A stretch of 52,647 nt of DNA from assembly GCA_019090315.1 (NCBI GenBank), contig JAHRWD010000103.1, positions 1 to 52,647 on the forward strand, given 5' to 3'. Shown here in pieces: positions 1-8,658 of this stretch (positions are counted from its first letter, which is position 1; each line of letters begins with the position of its first letter). The position numbers and the translations under genes were made by a program. The notes under the pieces were generated by a model, which saw only the letters and a program-made list of their open reading frames with translations, was not told where the DNA came from and did not search any database. This DNA is from Pseudomonadales bacterium (lineage in GTDB: Bacteria; Pseudomonadota; Gammaproteobacteria; Pseudomonadales; JAHRWD01).

Positions 1-304
1 CGAGAGTCACTACCCTCTCGACATGCACCTCAGGGTTTGACATCGACGTCGAAGCCGTTTCGCCCCCATTATCAAATATATGAGGGCAACATCAAAAAAA
101 TCAATGCCAGCCTGCGTCCATTCGATATTTGAGAGTCTACGCGAACATGATTGGCTGCGCCACTCAACCTATGGGTTTTCAATGCGATCTAAGAAGTCAG
201 AATTCATTCACGAAACCTATATCAAACCTGAAAACCACCTGCACTAGATCAATTTTTACTCAAAATACCTGTTTAAACATTGCGAGCCCCCATTCAACGG
301 CTAT
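1..304. other. Non-coding left edge
   Basis: No convincing gene is seen before the regulator at 370. A small inverted repeat (CGAGAG 1-6, CTCTCG 15-20) opens the window and may be the tail of a structure cut by the edge. A sigma-70-like promoter can be read at TTGCGA (280-285), 16-bp spacer, TATGAT (302-307). Its -10 box overlaps the start of the tandem repeat array that follows. The promoter is by eye only. Confidence 0.4.
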
Positions 305-360
305 GATTAAACCGATTAAACCGATTAAACCGATTAAACCGATTAAACCGATTAAACCGA
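305..360. repeat. Six tandem copies of a 9-bp repeat
   Basis: GATTAAACC is repeated head to tail six times without error (305-358), followed by the first two bases of a seventh. The array starts inside a possible -10 box and ends about ten bases before the start codon of the regulator gene at 370. It therefore covers the expected transcription start and leader. Perfect short tandem arrays can change copy number by slippage. Proteins of the BldC type bind direct repeats head to tail, and the downstream gene carries a BldC-like HTH, so an operator role is plausible but inferred. Confidence 0.9.
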
Positions 361-369
361 TCTGGTGAA

Positions 370-981
370 ATGCTGATGGACGAAACAGATACCGCTAAAA
401 CAAACTATCTAACACCCAAAGAGGTAGCCGCCACTCTGGGGGTTTCCCCGATAACCATCAGGCAATGGGCTCAAAAAGGTGATCTGCCTTCCGTCATGAC
501 TCAGGGAGGGCACCGTCGCTTTAAAGAAGAGGATGTAAGCAATTTCGCTCAAAAAATTAGCACCCAACTAAAAAAGACAAAAGAGACTCTTCGTATTCTT
601 ATTGTTGATGATGATCCTGAATTCTCCAACTACCTTGAAGATATCCTGAGCTCTTTATCTCCCTCTATCGTACCCAAAAAAGCGGCGGACGGATTTGCAG
701 CAGGGAAGGAGTTATTCCTCTTTCAGCCCCACATTGTGTTGCTCGACCTACGAATGCCAGGCATCAGCGGTGTAGAGGTTTGCAAATCGACCAAGCGCGA
801 CCCGAGCACGCAATACACTCGTATTATCGCAATGACCGGCCACAGCGAATCATCAGAGATCGAGACAGTTATCGAGGCGGGAGCTGAGTGTTGTCTAACC
901 AAACCAATATTTAAAGAGCAGCTACTCGAAGCGATCAATATTTCAAAATACCCTAATATTTTTACTGGCTCTACGAAATGA
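370..981 (+). CDS. BldC-like HTH / receiver-domain response regulator
   Basis: Two-domain regulator of 203 residues. Residues 14-60 form a MerR/excisionase-type winged HTH close to the BldC pattern: TPKEVA, then [11 protein letters not shown], then GGHRRF. Residues 75-190 are a CheY-like receiver with acidic pocket D80-D82, phosphoacceptor D126 (VLLDLRMPG), T156 and K178. HTH first and receiver last is the reverse of the usual response-regulator order. No cognate histidine kinase lies nearby. The stop overlaps the next gene, a PAS-MCP, by ATGA, so the two are translationally coupled and probably share a redox or energy-taxis input. A second ATG at 376 is an alternative start, and neither start has a strong Shine-Dalgarno. 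The domain calls are firm; the target DNA is unknown. Confidence 0.88.
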   Translation: MLMDETDTAKTNYLTPKEVAATLGVSPITIRQWAQKGDLPSVMTQGGHRRFKEEDVSNFAQKISTQLKKTKETLRILIVDDDPEFSNYLEDILSSLSPSIVPKKAADGFAAGKELFLFQPHIVLLDLRMPGISGVEVCKSTKRDPSTQYTRIIAMTGHSESSEIETVIEAGAECCLTKPIFKEQLLEAINISKYPNIFTGSTK

Positions 982-2546
982 AAATCAATCTACCCATCAC
1001 CGAAAATGAAGTCTCTTTAACCGACTCAACACGACTGATATCCACCACTAATTTGAAAGGCATTACCACCTACGCCAATCAGGCATTTATTAACATCAGT
1101 GGCTTCTCTGAGCAGGAGCTGATCAATAAAAACCACAATGTGGTGCGTCACCCTGATATGCCTGTCGCCGCGTTTAAAGACCTGTGGGATACCCTTAAGC
1201 AGGGCAGACCATGGATGGGTATCGTTAAGAACCGCAGTAAAAATGGTGACTTTTACTGGGTGGATGCCTACATCACGCCGATGTATGAAGCAGGGCAAAT
1301 TATCGGCTACCAGTCGGTACGAACCAGGCCGGAGCCGGCACACATCAATCGTGCAGAAAAGCTTTACAGGAATATCAATGCTGGGAAAATTTCACTAACC
1401 AGCCGGGTTACGACCTCATTATTCAGTAAAATATTTCTAACCATCCTTGCAGTTACAACGCTACTCTCCGGCTCCGCATTTTTTACTATCGGATTTCAGC
1501 CGGCTTTGTTTATCGCCACGTTCGCTGCGCTGATCGCCGGTTTCGGAATTTCAAAATTAATCGTAAAGAATGTCACGACCTCTGCAAATCACTCGCGAGC
1601 GCTATTCAACAGTCTCATTGCTCAGCAGGTATATACCGGAAAAAAGGATGACGTGGGACAATTGGAGGTTACCAATACGGCGGTAAACGCGCGACTACGA
1701 ACGGTTATCGGCCGAGTGGAGGACTCTGCTAACAGCCTCGCAGAATCCTCCCACACCACATTAACAGTGGCCGAAAGCACTGGCGAAAACGTAGCCAAAC
1801 AGCACCAGGAGCTGGATCAGATCGCTGCTGCCATGCACGAAGTTTCGACCTCCTCCAGCCAGGTTGTGGAGAATGCAAATAGAACCGCAGAGACTGCTAC
1901 TGAAGCGGAACAGGCGGTCACCGAAGGCAAGAAAATTGTTGATAAAACCATCACTGAAATTAACTCTCTCTCCGATGGAATCGATGATGCCTTAGAGGTT
2001 ATCAATGACCTTCACACCCGCAGTGAAGATATCGGTGCAGTTATCGATGTAATCAGAGGAGTGGCGGAACAAACCAACCTGTTAGCACTTAATGCCGCCA
2101 TTGAAGCGGCTCGCGCTGGAGAGGTAGGTCGTGGATTTGCGGTGGTCGCGGATGAAGTGCGTACGCTCGCTAACCGTACCCAGGAATCCACTGAACAGAT
2201 TCAGGAAATTGTTGAGCAGCTTCAAAAAATCGCAAAAAAAGCAGTCGACGTCATTCATACCACCCAGTCTCAAACCCAGACTTCTGTCGCCCAGATAGCC
2301 AGGGCTGGCACTGCACTGGATGATATCGATGGTGCCGTATCCACCATTTCCGATATGAGTACCCATATTGCGGCCGCATCCAGCGAGCAAAACATCGCGG
2401 TGGAAGAGATGAGCAATAGCCTGGTCACCGTCAATCTGGCATCGGATCAGATTTCCGACGACTCAAAACAAAATGTGGATACCAGTCACGAGCTGCAAAC
2501 CCTGGTGCTTCAACTGCAGGCCATGATCAAACAATTTAGCCCTTGA
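978..2546 (+). CDS. Aer-type PAS methyl-accepting chemotaxis protein
   Basis: Membrane chemoreceptor of 522 residues. An N-terminal PAS domain (about 15-125) carries the RHPDMP motif with R57, H58 and D60, the residues that bind FAD in Escherichia coli Aer, so it probably senses redox or energy state from inside the cell. A hydrophobic stretch (about 150-195) gives one membrane hairpin and no periplasmic sensor domain. The rest is a long coiled-coil signalling domain whose conserved tip ([19 protein letters not shown], about 360-380) would contact CheA and CheW. No HAMP domain is obvious. It overlaps the upstream regulator gene by four bases (ATGA). No other che genes are in the window. Confidence 0.92.
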   Translation: MKINLPITENEVSLTDSTRLISTTNLKGITTYANQAFINISGFSEQELINKNHNVVRHPDMPVAAFKDLWDTLKQGRPWMGIVKNRSKNGDFYWVDAYITPMYEAGQIIGYQSVRTRPEPAHINRAEKLYRNINAGKISLTSRVTTSLFSKIFLTILAVTTLLSGSAFFTIGFQPALFIATFAALIAGFGISKLIVKNVTTSANHSRALFNSLIAQQVYTGKKDDVGQLEVTNTAVNARLRTVIGRVEDSANSLAESSHTTLTVAESTGENVAKQHQELDQIAAAMHEVSTSSSQVVENANRTAETATEAEQAVTEGKKIVDKTITEINSLSDGIDDALEVINDLHTRSEDIGAVIDVIRGVAEQTNLLALNAAIEAARAGEVGRGFAVVADEVRTLANRTQESTEQIQEIVEQLQKIAKKAVDVIHTTQSQTQTSVAQIARAGTALDDIDGAVSTISDMSTHIAAASSEQNIAVEEMSNSLVTVNLASDQISDDSKQNVDTSHELQTLVLQLQAMIKQFSP

Positions 2547-2549
2547 GCA

Positions 2550-3023
2550 CTAATGTTCCCGCGCGATTCGAGCCTTCTCACGGCCCCAGTCGCGCTCTTT
2601 TTCGGTAGCGCGCTTGTCGTACTCTTTTTTACCCTTGGCGAGCGCAATTTCACATTTGATGTGATTGCCTTTCCAGTAGAGCGCAAGCGCCACACAGGTG
2701 TAACCTTTCTGATTCACTGCTGCAAACAGCTTGGCGATTTCTCGCTTGTTTAGTAGCAGCTTTCGCATCCGCGAAGCGTCAGGTACTACGTGGGTAGATG
2801 CGGAAAGCAGAGGGCTTATTCGTAGCCCCAGCAGCCACGCTTCACCTTTCCTGAAGTCTACATAGCTATCGGTTAGCTGAACGGCACCCTCCCGTAGACT
2901 TTTAACCTCCCACCCTTCCAGTACTATTCCGGCCTCAAAACGCTGATCAATTTTGTAATCGTGCCGCGCCTTTTTGTTTTGTGCGATGGTATTGTCATGT
3001 GGCTTTTTTTTCTTTTTACTCAT
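2550..3023 (-). CDS. smpB: SsrA-binding protein SmpB
   Basis: Binds tmRNA and delivers it to stalled ribosomes for trans-translation. The start is set at 3023 ([10 protein letters not shown]), giving 157 residues, the normal family size. A longer frame to 3146 adds an unrelated N-terminus. Recognisable signatures are KKARHDYKI near the N-terminus, [17 protein letters not shown], and a basic C-terminal tail ([19 protein letters not shown]) that becomes helical in the mRNA channel. It is convergent with the PAS-MCP gene, with only three bases between the stops. The tmRNA gene is not in the window. Its usual neighbours ratA and rnfH lie on the other strand, beyond a transporter gene. Confidence 0.97.
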   Translation of the reverse strand: MSKKKKKPHDNTIAQNKKARHDYKIDQRFEAGIVLEGWEVKSLREGAVQLTDSYVDFRKGEAWLLGLRISPLLSASTHVVPDASRMRKLLLNKREIAKLFAAVNQKGYTCVALALYWKGNHIKCEIALAKGKKEYDKRATEKERDWGREKARIAREH

Positions 3024-3188
3024 AGCAGCATTATAGAAGAGTGCAGCGGGCAAACACAGCTCTATTGAATCATCGAGTCCGCTAACCTTCAGATGCTTGA
3101 GCCGAAGCGGTAAATAGCTGAAAATAGCTGCTATTTCGCCAATCATATATTGATGGAGTACTAGTCAAATAAAAATGGAATGTTCACG

Positions 3189-4586
3189 ATGACGACCAGC
3201 GGCACAAATACCCAATCATCTTCTATTCATGGCACCTGGAGCAAACGCTGGACGTTTATCCTGGCAGCCTCCGGCTCTGCGGTAGGTTTGGGCAATATCT
3301 GGAAGTTCCCCTATATCACCGGGGAGAACGGTGGTAGTGCCTTTGTTCTGATCTATCTGGTTTGCATCCTGGCGATCGGCATTCCGATTATGATTGCCGA
3401 AACCATGCTGGGGCGGCGCGGTCGAAAAAGCCCGATCCTGTCGATGCGAGATATCGCCATCAACTCTAATGCATCGGGCTATTGGCAACTGGTCGGCATT
3501 ATGGGCACGCTGGCTGGTATATTCATTCTTTCCTACTACAGCGTCATCGCTGGCTGGGCATTGGCCTATATTCCGAAGCTCGCTTCCGGCGAGTTCAGCG
3601 GTGTGAGTGGTGCCGCCGCCAAATCCATATTCGATGGCGAACAGGGCCTTCTTAGCGATTACAAAACGCTGCTTTTCTGGCATAGCCTGTTTACGATTGT
3701 CACGGTATATGTTGTCGCACGAGGGATTCAGGCGGGTCTCGAGCGGGCTGTACGTTTCCTGATGCCGGCGCTAATTCTCTTGTTGCTGGTACTGTTGGGC
3801 TATTCAGTCATGGAGGGTGCTTTTGCTGAAGGCGCTCGATTTCTGTTTGCCTTTGACGCCAGCAAACTCAGTTGGAATAGCGCACTGGTTGCACTGGGCC
3901 ATGCCTTTTTCACCCTGAGCCTGGGCATGGGTTCCATCATGGCCTACGGTGCTTACATGCCGAAAGAAGACTCTATTGCTAAAACGATCACCATCATTGC
4001 GGTGCTCGATACCGGTATTGCACTTATCGCCGGGCTGGTTATTTTCCCACTGGTTTTTGCCCACGGCCTTGAGCCCAGTGCCGGGCCGGGGCTAATGTTT
4101 ATTAGCCTGCCCCTTGCCTTTGGTCACATCACCGGCGGTGAGCTGTTTGGTACCTTATTCTTTATTCTGGTTGCCTTTGCCGCCTGGACATCCGCGATAT
4201 CGCTGATTGAACCGGGAGTCGCCTGGCTGATTGAGCGGTTTGGTGCAACCCGTCGTAATGCTGCATTGATACTGGGTGGCGCTGCATGGGTACTCGGTAT
4301 TGGTACGGTCTTTTCCTTTAATATCTGGAAGGAATATAAACTGCTGGATACATTTACCATCTTCGATGGCATGGATTTCCTGACATCCAATATCATGCTA
4401 CCGCTAGGCGGTTTGTTGATCGCTCTATTTGTGGGGTGGGTTATGAAACCGGAAGCGGCTGAGGATGAACTCAACATGAAAAATCCGGCGCTACTATCAG
4501 CCTGGTGGTTTCTGCTTCGCTATGTTGCGCCTACTGCAGTAGCTGTGGTTTTTGTCATGGGCATATACGATAAATTTGCGGGTTAG
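3189..4586 (+). CDS. Sodium-dependent NSS/SNF family transporter
   Basis: LeuT-fold sodium:neurotransmitter symporter homologue of about 465 residues, likely importing an amino acid or related amine with Na+. The N-terminal signature W-SKRWTFILAASGSAVGLGNIWKFP-type segment (TM1 with the unwound GLGN region) is intact, and about 11 to 12 hydrophobic segments follow. The start at 3189 is preferred because GGA at 3177-3179 is well spaced from it; an in-frame ATG at 3180 is the alternative. It sits between smpB and ratA, a pair that is usually adjacent, so the transporter looks like an insertion into a conserved block. The substrate cannot be read from the sequence. Confidence 0.92.
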   Translation: MTTSGTNTQSSSIHGTWSKRWTFILAASGSAVGLGNIWKFPYITGENGGSAFVLIYLVCILAIGIPIMIAETMLGRRGRKSPILSMRDIAINSNASGYWQLVGIMGTLAGIFILSYYSVIAGWALAYIPKLASGEFSGVSGAAAKSIFDGEQGLLSDYKTLLFWHSLFTIVTVYVVARGIQAGLERAVRFLMPALILLLLVLLGYSVMEGAFAEGARFLFAFDASKLSWNSALVALGHAFFTLSLGMGSIMAYGAYMPKEDSIAKTITIIAVLDTGIALIAGLVIFPLVFAHGLEPSAGPGLMFISLPLAFGHITGGELFGTLFFILVAFAAWTSAISLIEPGVAWLIERFGATRRNAALILGGAAWVLGIGTVFSFNIWKEYKLLDTFTIFDGMDFLTSNIMLPLGGLLIALFVGWVMKPEAAEDELNMKNPALLSAWWFLLRYVAPTAVAVVFVMGIYDKFAG

Positions 4587-4635
4587 CCCGATCAGCTTCC
4601 AAATACATGTTAAGAAGTAGCTATAAGCGTTATCT

Positions 4636-5073
4636 ATGCCAAAAATAAATCGCAACATCCTTCTGCCCTTCTCTGCGGATCAGATATACGATCTGGTCTA
4701 CGATATTGAAAAATATCCGGATTTCATGAGTGGCTGTAGCGCTGCCCGGGTTATCTCGGAGGAGCCAACGGAAGTGGTTGCCGAACTTCGATTGGGCAAG
4801 GGTGCACTCAACGTAGCCTTTGTAACAAAAAACCAGGTGTGCCGGCCTGAATATATCAGGATGGCTCTGGTATCAGGGCCATTTAAAAAACTCAAAGGTG
4901 GCTGGGAGATCTCTCACATTGACGAACAAGCCTGTAAGATCAGCTTTAACATCGAGTTTACGCTTAGCAATCGGCTGGCCGAAGTCGCGATGAAACGGAT
5001 GCTCTCCTCCACCGCTGATGACCTGATCAGCTCAATTGGTCAACAAGCCAGGAAACTCTATGGAAACCAGTAG
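4636..5073 (+). CDS. ratA: RatA/COQ10-like START-domain protein
   Basis: Single START/polyketide-cyclase fold protein of 145 residues (residues 5-140), opening with PKINRNILLPFSADQIYDLV. The family is annotated both as the RatA toxin (reported to block 70S ribosome association) and as bacterial COQ10-like ubiquinone-binding proteins. The broad conservation next to smpB and rnfH favours a housekeeping lipid or quinone role, and the sequence cannot decide. It is followed by rnfH with a 14-base overlap, indicating one transcript. Confidence 0.92.
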   Translation: MPKINRNILLPFSADQIYDLVYDIEKYPDFMSGCSAARVISEEPTEVVAELRLGKGALNVAFVTKNQVCRPEYIRMALVSGPFKKLKGGWEISHIDEQACKISFNIEFTLSNRLAEVAMKRMLSSTADDLISSIGQQARKLYGNQ

Positions 5074-5395
5074 CAGCGAGTCTACTAATAGCGGCGCACA
5101 AATCGAGATAGAGGTTGCCTACGCAACGCCGGATAAACAACTGATACTGACCGTTTCGGTAGCTGAAGATTGCTCGGTTTACGATGCGGCGGTAGCCTCG
5201 GGAATAGACAAGAAGTTTCCTGAGATTAATCTTGAATCTAGCAAAATGGGAATATTCAGCAAGCTGGTGTCTAAACCAAAATTACAAACGCTGAAACCTG
5301 GTGATCGAATCGAGGTGTATCGACCGCTGTTGATTGACCCTAAGGAGTCCCGTAAAAACAGAGCTGCGAAGGTGAAAGCAGAAAAGGGAAAGTAG
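5060..5395 (+). CDS. rnfH: RnfH family (RatB) ubiquitin-like protein
   Basis: Small beta-grasp protein of 111 residues in the RnfH/UPF0125 family. Conserved pattern: IEIEVAYATPDKQ at the N-terminus, then SKMGIFSKLV, then LKPGDRIEVYRPL. Start 5060 (METSSS) is chosen because AGGA at 5050-5053 is correctly placed; an upstream in-frame start at 5036 has no such site. It overlaps the end of ratA by 14 bases. Function is unclear in the whole family; a lysine-rich C-terminal tail follows the fold. It converges with bamE across a 35-base gap. Confidence 0.93.
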   Translation: METSSSESTNSGAQIEIEVAYATPDKQLILTVSVAEDCSVYDAAVASGIDKKFPEINLESSKMGIFSKLVSKPKLQTLKPGDRIEVYRPLLIDPKESRKNRAAKVKAEKGK

Positions 5396-5430
5396 TTCTT
5401 CCTGAAACACTGCTATTTGCAGCGGGCGGG

Positions 5431-5808
5431 TTATTTAGGGGTTCCAATACGCCCTTGAGCGCCCATCTCTTCAATATCTCTGTTCTCTACTGCAGGCAGA
5501 TCTACAACAAAATGGGTCAGCGTACGATCTTCAAAAAACAGGGTAAGGCTTTTCTTGATCAGAGGCTCATTCGGCTTATCCAACCGATACACATAGTCCC
5601 ATCTATTCGGGTGAAAGCTGTCCTGTATTAGCGGAGTGCCGAGAATAAAACGTACCTGTTTATCCGTCATACCTGGCTTGAGCTGATCAACCATCTCCTG
5701 GGTAATTTGATTCCCCTGTTGAATATCAATCCGGTATACACCGGGGAAACCACAGCCAGCCATAAGCACGACGGCTAACAGCATGGAATAGAGGCGATTT
5801 TTAATCAA
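5431..5808 (-). CDS. bamE: Outer membrane assembly lipoprotein BamE
   Basis: Lipoprotein subunit of the BAM complex that inserts beta-barrel proteins in the outer membrane. The signal peptide MIKNRLYSMLLAVVLMAGC ends in lipobox LMAGC. The SmpA/OmlA domain follows, with PGMTDKQVRFILGTPL and WDYVYR. The start is uncertain. A TTG at 5808 gives a normal lipoprotein leader and is used here. The open frame continues to a TTG at 5865, and an ATG lies at 5784, but none has a clear Shine-Dalgarno. It is divergent from fur across a short shared promoter region, an arrangement common in gammaproteobacteria. Confidence 0.9.
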   Translation of the reverse strand: MIKNRLYSMLLAVVLMAGCGFPGVYRIDIQQGNQITQEMVDQLKPGMTDKQVRFILGTPLIQDSFHPNRWDYVYRLDKPNEPLIKKSLTLFFEDRTLTHFVVDLPAVENRDIEEMGAQGRIGTPK

Positions 5809-6026
5809 ACGGTACTTTTGTTTCCGGTGTAACAACGATTTTATCCCAGGGTAATTGGTAATCAATTGACCATCAAGCCAACACGCAACGGTTTATCCAC
5901 AGTGCCAAGGGTTCAGGTTTATGTTAGCCTTTGGCACTTGAGATCAAGAATCATTCCGTAGTCGAACTCACGATACGTCCATTTCATCACGCGTTATTTA
6001 TTACGCACGACAGGCGAAGGATAATA

Positions 6027-6446
6027 ATGACAAACCAGAGCATTCGCAACGCTGGCCTGAAGGTAACATTACCAAGATTGAAGGTTCTTCATCTGCTTGA
6101 GGCAGAATCGAGCAAGCGCCACATGAGCGCGGAAGATCTTTATAAGGCGCTATTGAACGAAGGGGAAGATATCGGCCTCGCAACCGTTTATCGAGTGCTC
6201 ACCCAGTTTGAGGGTGCTGGACTGGTGATACGCCATCATTTTGAAAGTGGTCACTCGGTGTTCGAATTGAACAATGATGAACACCACGACCATCTGGTTT
6301 GCGTAAAATGTGGGAAAATCGAGGAGTTTACTGACCCCGTTATTGAGCAGCGGCAGGAAGAGATCGCAATCAAAGCCGGATTTGAACTCACCGACCACAG
6401 CTTCTATCTTTACGGTATTTGTGGTGGCTGTAGTACAGGAAAGTAG
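6027..6446 (+). CDS. fur: Ferric uptake regulator Fur
   Basis: Iron-responsive repressor of 139 residues. The winged helix lies at about 1-85 (LKVTLPRLKVLHLLE, then GLATVYRVLTQFEGAGLV) and the dimerisation/metal domain follows with HHDHLVC, a CVKC zinc pair and a second CGGC near the C-terminus. The start 6027 has AAGG at 6017-6020; the frame extends upstream to 5931 without supporting signals. A good Fur box is present elsewhere in the window before bfd (45861-45879), so this protein very likely acts there. No clear Fur box was found before fur itself. Confidence 0.97.
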   Translation: MTNQSIRNAGLKVTLPRLKVLHLLEAESSKRHMSAEDLYKALLNEGEDIGLATVYRVLTQFEGAGLVIRHHFESGHSVFELNNDEHHDHLVCVKCGKIEEFTDPVIEQRQEEIAIKAGFELTDHSFYLYGICGGCSTGK

Positions 6447-6472
6447 GTTTTAAACGCCCCGCAGCCACAGCT

Positions 6473-7930
6473 CTATTCTCGCTCAGCCACCAGGCTATCA
6501 ATAACTTCCATCACTCCATCACTTGCCGCTTCCATATCTCGATATAGCGCCAAAACAGTTTGTCGTGTTTTTTCATCCTGGTGCCAGTCATTTTGCAGCT
6601 CACCCAACAATTTATGAGCCGAGTTGTGAACTTTATCGTGGGGATCTTTAAGTTTTGGGTAGGATGGCATCGTACTGAAATGCTGTTTGCCAATTCCCGT
6701 GTCGTACCATTTCCCCAAGCGACACGAATGGCTATCTACACCGACATCCGCAGCTTCGGGTATGTCTATTCCTGAAGAAAATAGCTTATATGCTTTTTGC
6801 TTGTATATCATATGATCAACTTTGATCAATGAGCCAAAACAGGTATTACCTGCTCTGTTTACCCCACCAAGGGTTAGTTCTGATTGCTCAGCAAGCTCTA
6901 TAAATTTCCCTCGAACATCCTCAACGGTTGTATGTACCCGTTCAGCCATTTCCGTCATATTACTTGAACTTTTGTGCATTTTACCCGTTTCACTCTGGAA
7001 ACCAGCAACCACCTGGCTTATTTCATCCGTTGCATTTTTAGTGTGTGAGGCAAGATTTTTAACTTCATCCGCCACTACCGCAAAACCACGGCCATGCTCC
7101 CCAGCACGTGCGGCCTCAATGGAAGCGTTGAGCGCCAACAGGTTTGTTTGATCAGCAATATCCCTGATCATATTCAATACACCGCTGATCTCTGCGCTCA
7201 TTTTATTGAGTTTCTCAACTGCGGCGGTATTGCTGGCAATCATCTCCATTGATTGTTGCTGAGCTTCTACTACCTGGCTAATACTCACCTGACTTAACTC
7301 GGCACGCTGTACGTTCTCGGTAGCGATTTTTCCCATCTGCGCCATCACGTCATTAATATTGATCAAATCGGTTTGGCTGAACTGTAGGTTGGTCATCACC
7401 TGGGTTGCATTCAGCTCCTGCAACTCCGAAGCCATCTCATTTCTTTTAATCAATTGCGCATTCTCTACCATCGCCTGAAGCGATTGGGTAATTAGACCCA
7501 GTGATCTTCCATACTCACCTTTCATGCCATCTGCATAGGGAAAACGATAGTAGTGTCCTTCGTAAACCATATAAAAACAGGTATTCAACTCTCGGAAATA
7601 GGCCTCCATCTGATCCATGGATTCATTCAAATCCCATGCAATTAGCCCTAGTTCACCGGTCCAGGGTACTCCAGTGATTCGTGAACCAAATTTCCCCTGA
7701 TGCATCTCTTCGATAACTCTCTTGATCTCCGCGAGGCAGTGCATAGGGCCGCGCATTCCATGAAGAAACATGACAGTTGTTAGTACTGCTAATCCCAACA
7801 GTATCAGAGGCGCTATTTTACCTTCAGGGGAGATAAATTGGCTTACTACCAATGCACCGACAAATCCGGTTTGTAGCGCCGCATATAATTTTATTCTAGA
7901 GGCTAAGAATAAATGTCTCGTAGCTATCAT
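6473..7930 (-). CDS. Methyl-accepting chemotaxis protein with CZB zinc domain
   Basis: Chemoreceptor of 485 residues. Two membrane segments (about 13-58) have almost no loop between them, so there is no periplasmic sensor. A linker follows, then the signalling domain with tip [21 protein letters not shown] (about 255-275). A C-terminal CZB domain (about 375-450) shows [16 protein letters not shown] and [10 protein letters not shown], the His/Cys zinc site that in TlpD-like receptors responds to zinc or hypochlorous acid. AGGAGG lies six bases before the ATG, inside the upstream PAS gene, and the two genes overlap by 35 bases. Sensing is probably delegated to that separate PAS protein. Confidence 0.93.
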   Translation of the reverse strand: MIATRHLFLASRIKLYAALQTGFVGALVVSQFISPEGKIAPLILLGLAVLTTVMFLHGMRGPMHCLAEIKRVIEEMHQGKFGSRITGVPWTGELGLIAWDLNESMDQMEAYFRELNTCFYMVYEGHYYRFPYADGMKGEYGRSLGLITQSLQAMVENAQLIKRNEMASELQELNATQVMTNLQFSQTDLININDVMAQMGKIATENVQRAELSQVSISQVVEAQQQSMEMIASNTAAVEKLNKMSAEISGVLNMIRDIADQTNLLALNASIEAARAGEHGRGFAVVADEVKNLASHTKNATDEISQVVAGFQSETGKMHKSSSNMTEMAERVHTTVEDVRGKFIELAEQSELTLGGVNRAGNTCFGSLIKVDHMIYKQKAYKLFSSGIDIPEAADVGVDSHSCRLGKWYDTGIGKQHFSTMPSYPKLKDPHDKVHNSAHKLLGELQNDWHQDEKTRQTVLALYRDMEAASDGVMEVIDSLVAERE

Positions 7931-8417
7931 GACCGGCCTCCTTAACCATATTCATTAACATTGCCTGTGAAGCATCAATGGCTCCTTTGGCTCCAACCCG
8001 TTTTTCCTCTGCGACCATTTGTGCATAAACAGGAATAAGTGCTTTTACCACTTCTGGTTTCGGTAAACGCCGCACTGATAAGTAACCCGTGATATTGCCC
8101 GCCTCATCATAATCTGGCGTGATATTCGCCAGCACCCAATAATGGTCACCGTTCTTACAGAGATTAATCACATATGCGAAAAATTCCTTGCCGGTACTGA
8201 TGGTGTCCCACATCAGTTTAAAGGCACCGCGAGGCATATCCGGATGCCTGAGAATATTGTGCTGTATACCAAGCAGGTCAGATTCCCGATAACCACTGAT
8301 TTCCATAAATATTCTATTTGCGTAGGTGATTTTCCCTTTGGTATCGGTCTTGGAGACGATATAGGTATCACCCTTCAATGACCGTTCCTTACCGGTGGGT
8401 ACTATCTTGTTTTTCAC
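7896..8417 (-). CDS. Stand-alone Aer-like PAS domain protein
   Basis: Soluble PAS protein of 173 residues. A GTG start at 8417 is preferred because AGGAG lies eight bases upstream; the frame is open to 8507. With that start the FAD-type motif falls at R57, H58, D60 (RHPDMP), the same numbers as in the Aer-like receptor at 978-2546 and in Escherichia coli Aer. The PAS core runs about 15-125, and the rest is helical. It overlaps the CZB-MCP gene by 35 bases, so sensor and transducer are coupled but encoded separately. Confidence 0.9.
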   Translation of the reverse strand: MKNKIVPTGKERSLKGDTYIVSKTDTKGKITYANRIFMEISGYRESDLLGIQHNILRHPDMPRGAFKLMWDTISTGKEFFAYVINLCKNGDHYWVLANITPDYDEAGNITGYLSVRRLPKPEVVKALIPVYAQMVAEEKRVGAKGAIDASQAMLMNMVKEAGHDSYETFILSL

Positions 8418-8658
8418 TACTGGTGCTCCTGAGCATGCAATTTCCAGAGCAAGGCAATTTGCCAAAAACCCTTGCATTAACCATAGACCACCATACAAAG
8501 CCTGCAATCAAAACTCGACATTGAGCATGTCTATGGCCAATAAATTGAGGCAAATCATATTATGATGGGCTGAAATGTCCGGGAAATAATGCCAAAATAG
8601 CTCGGCAAATTACTATCTATGAACAGATACACATTCAGCTTACTGGAGACAAAACGTC

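Noticed and set aside
305..360. Repeat array as CRISPR
   Set aside because: Units are 9 bp, contiguous and without spacers; no cas genes.
129..368. Open frame of 79 codons ending in (IKP)n
   Set aside because: The end is only the translation of the 9-bp tandem array, the start is a TTG without ribosome site, and the rest has no protein-like pattern.
3024..3146. Longer SmpB start
   Set aside because: Would add 41 residues absent from the family; the start at 3023 gives the normal length.
4636..5395. ratA-rnfH as a classical toxin-antitoxin pair
   Set aside because: The pair is conserved housekeeping context next to smpB and bamE; nothing in the sequence shows an antitoxin role for RnfH.
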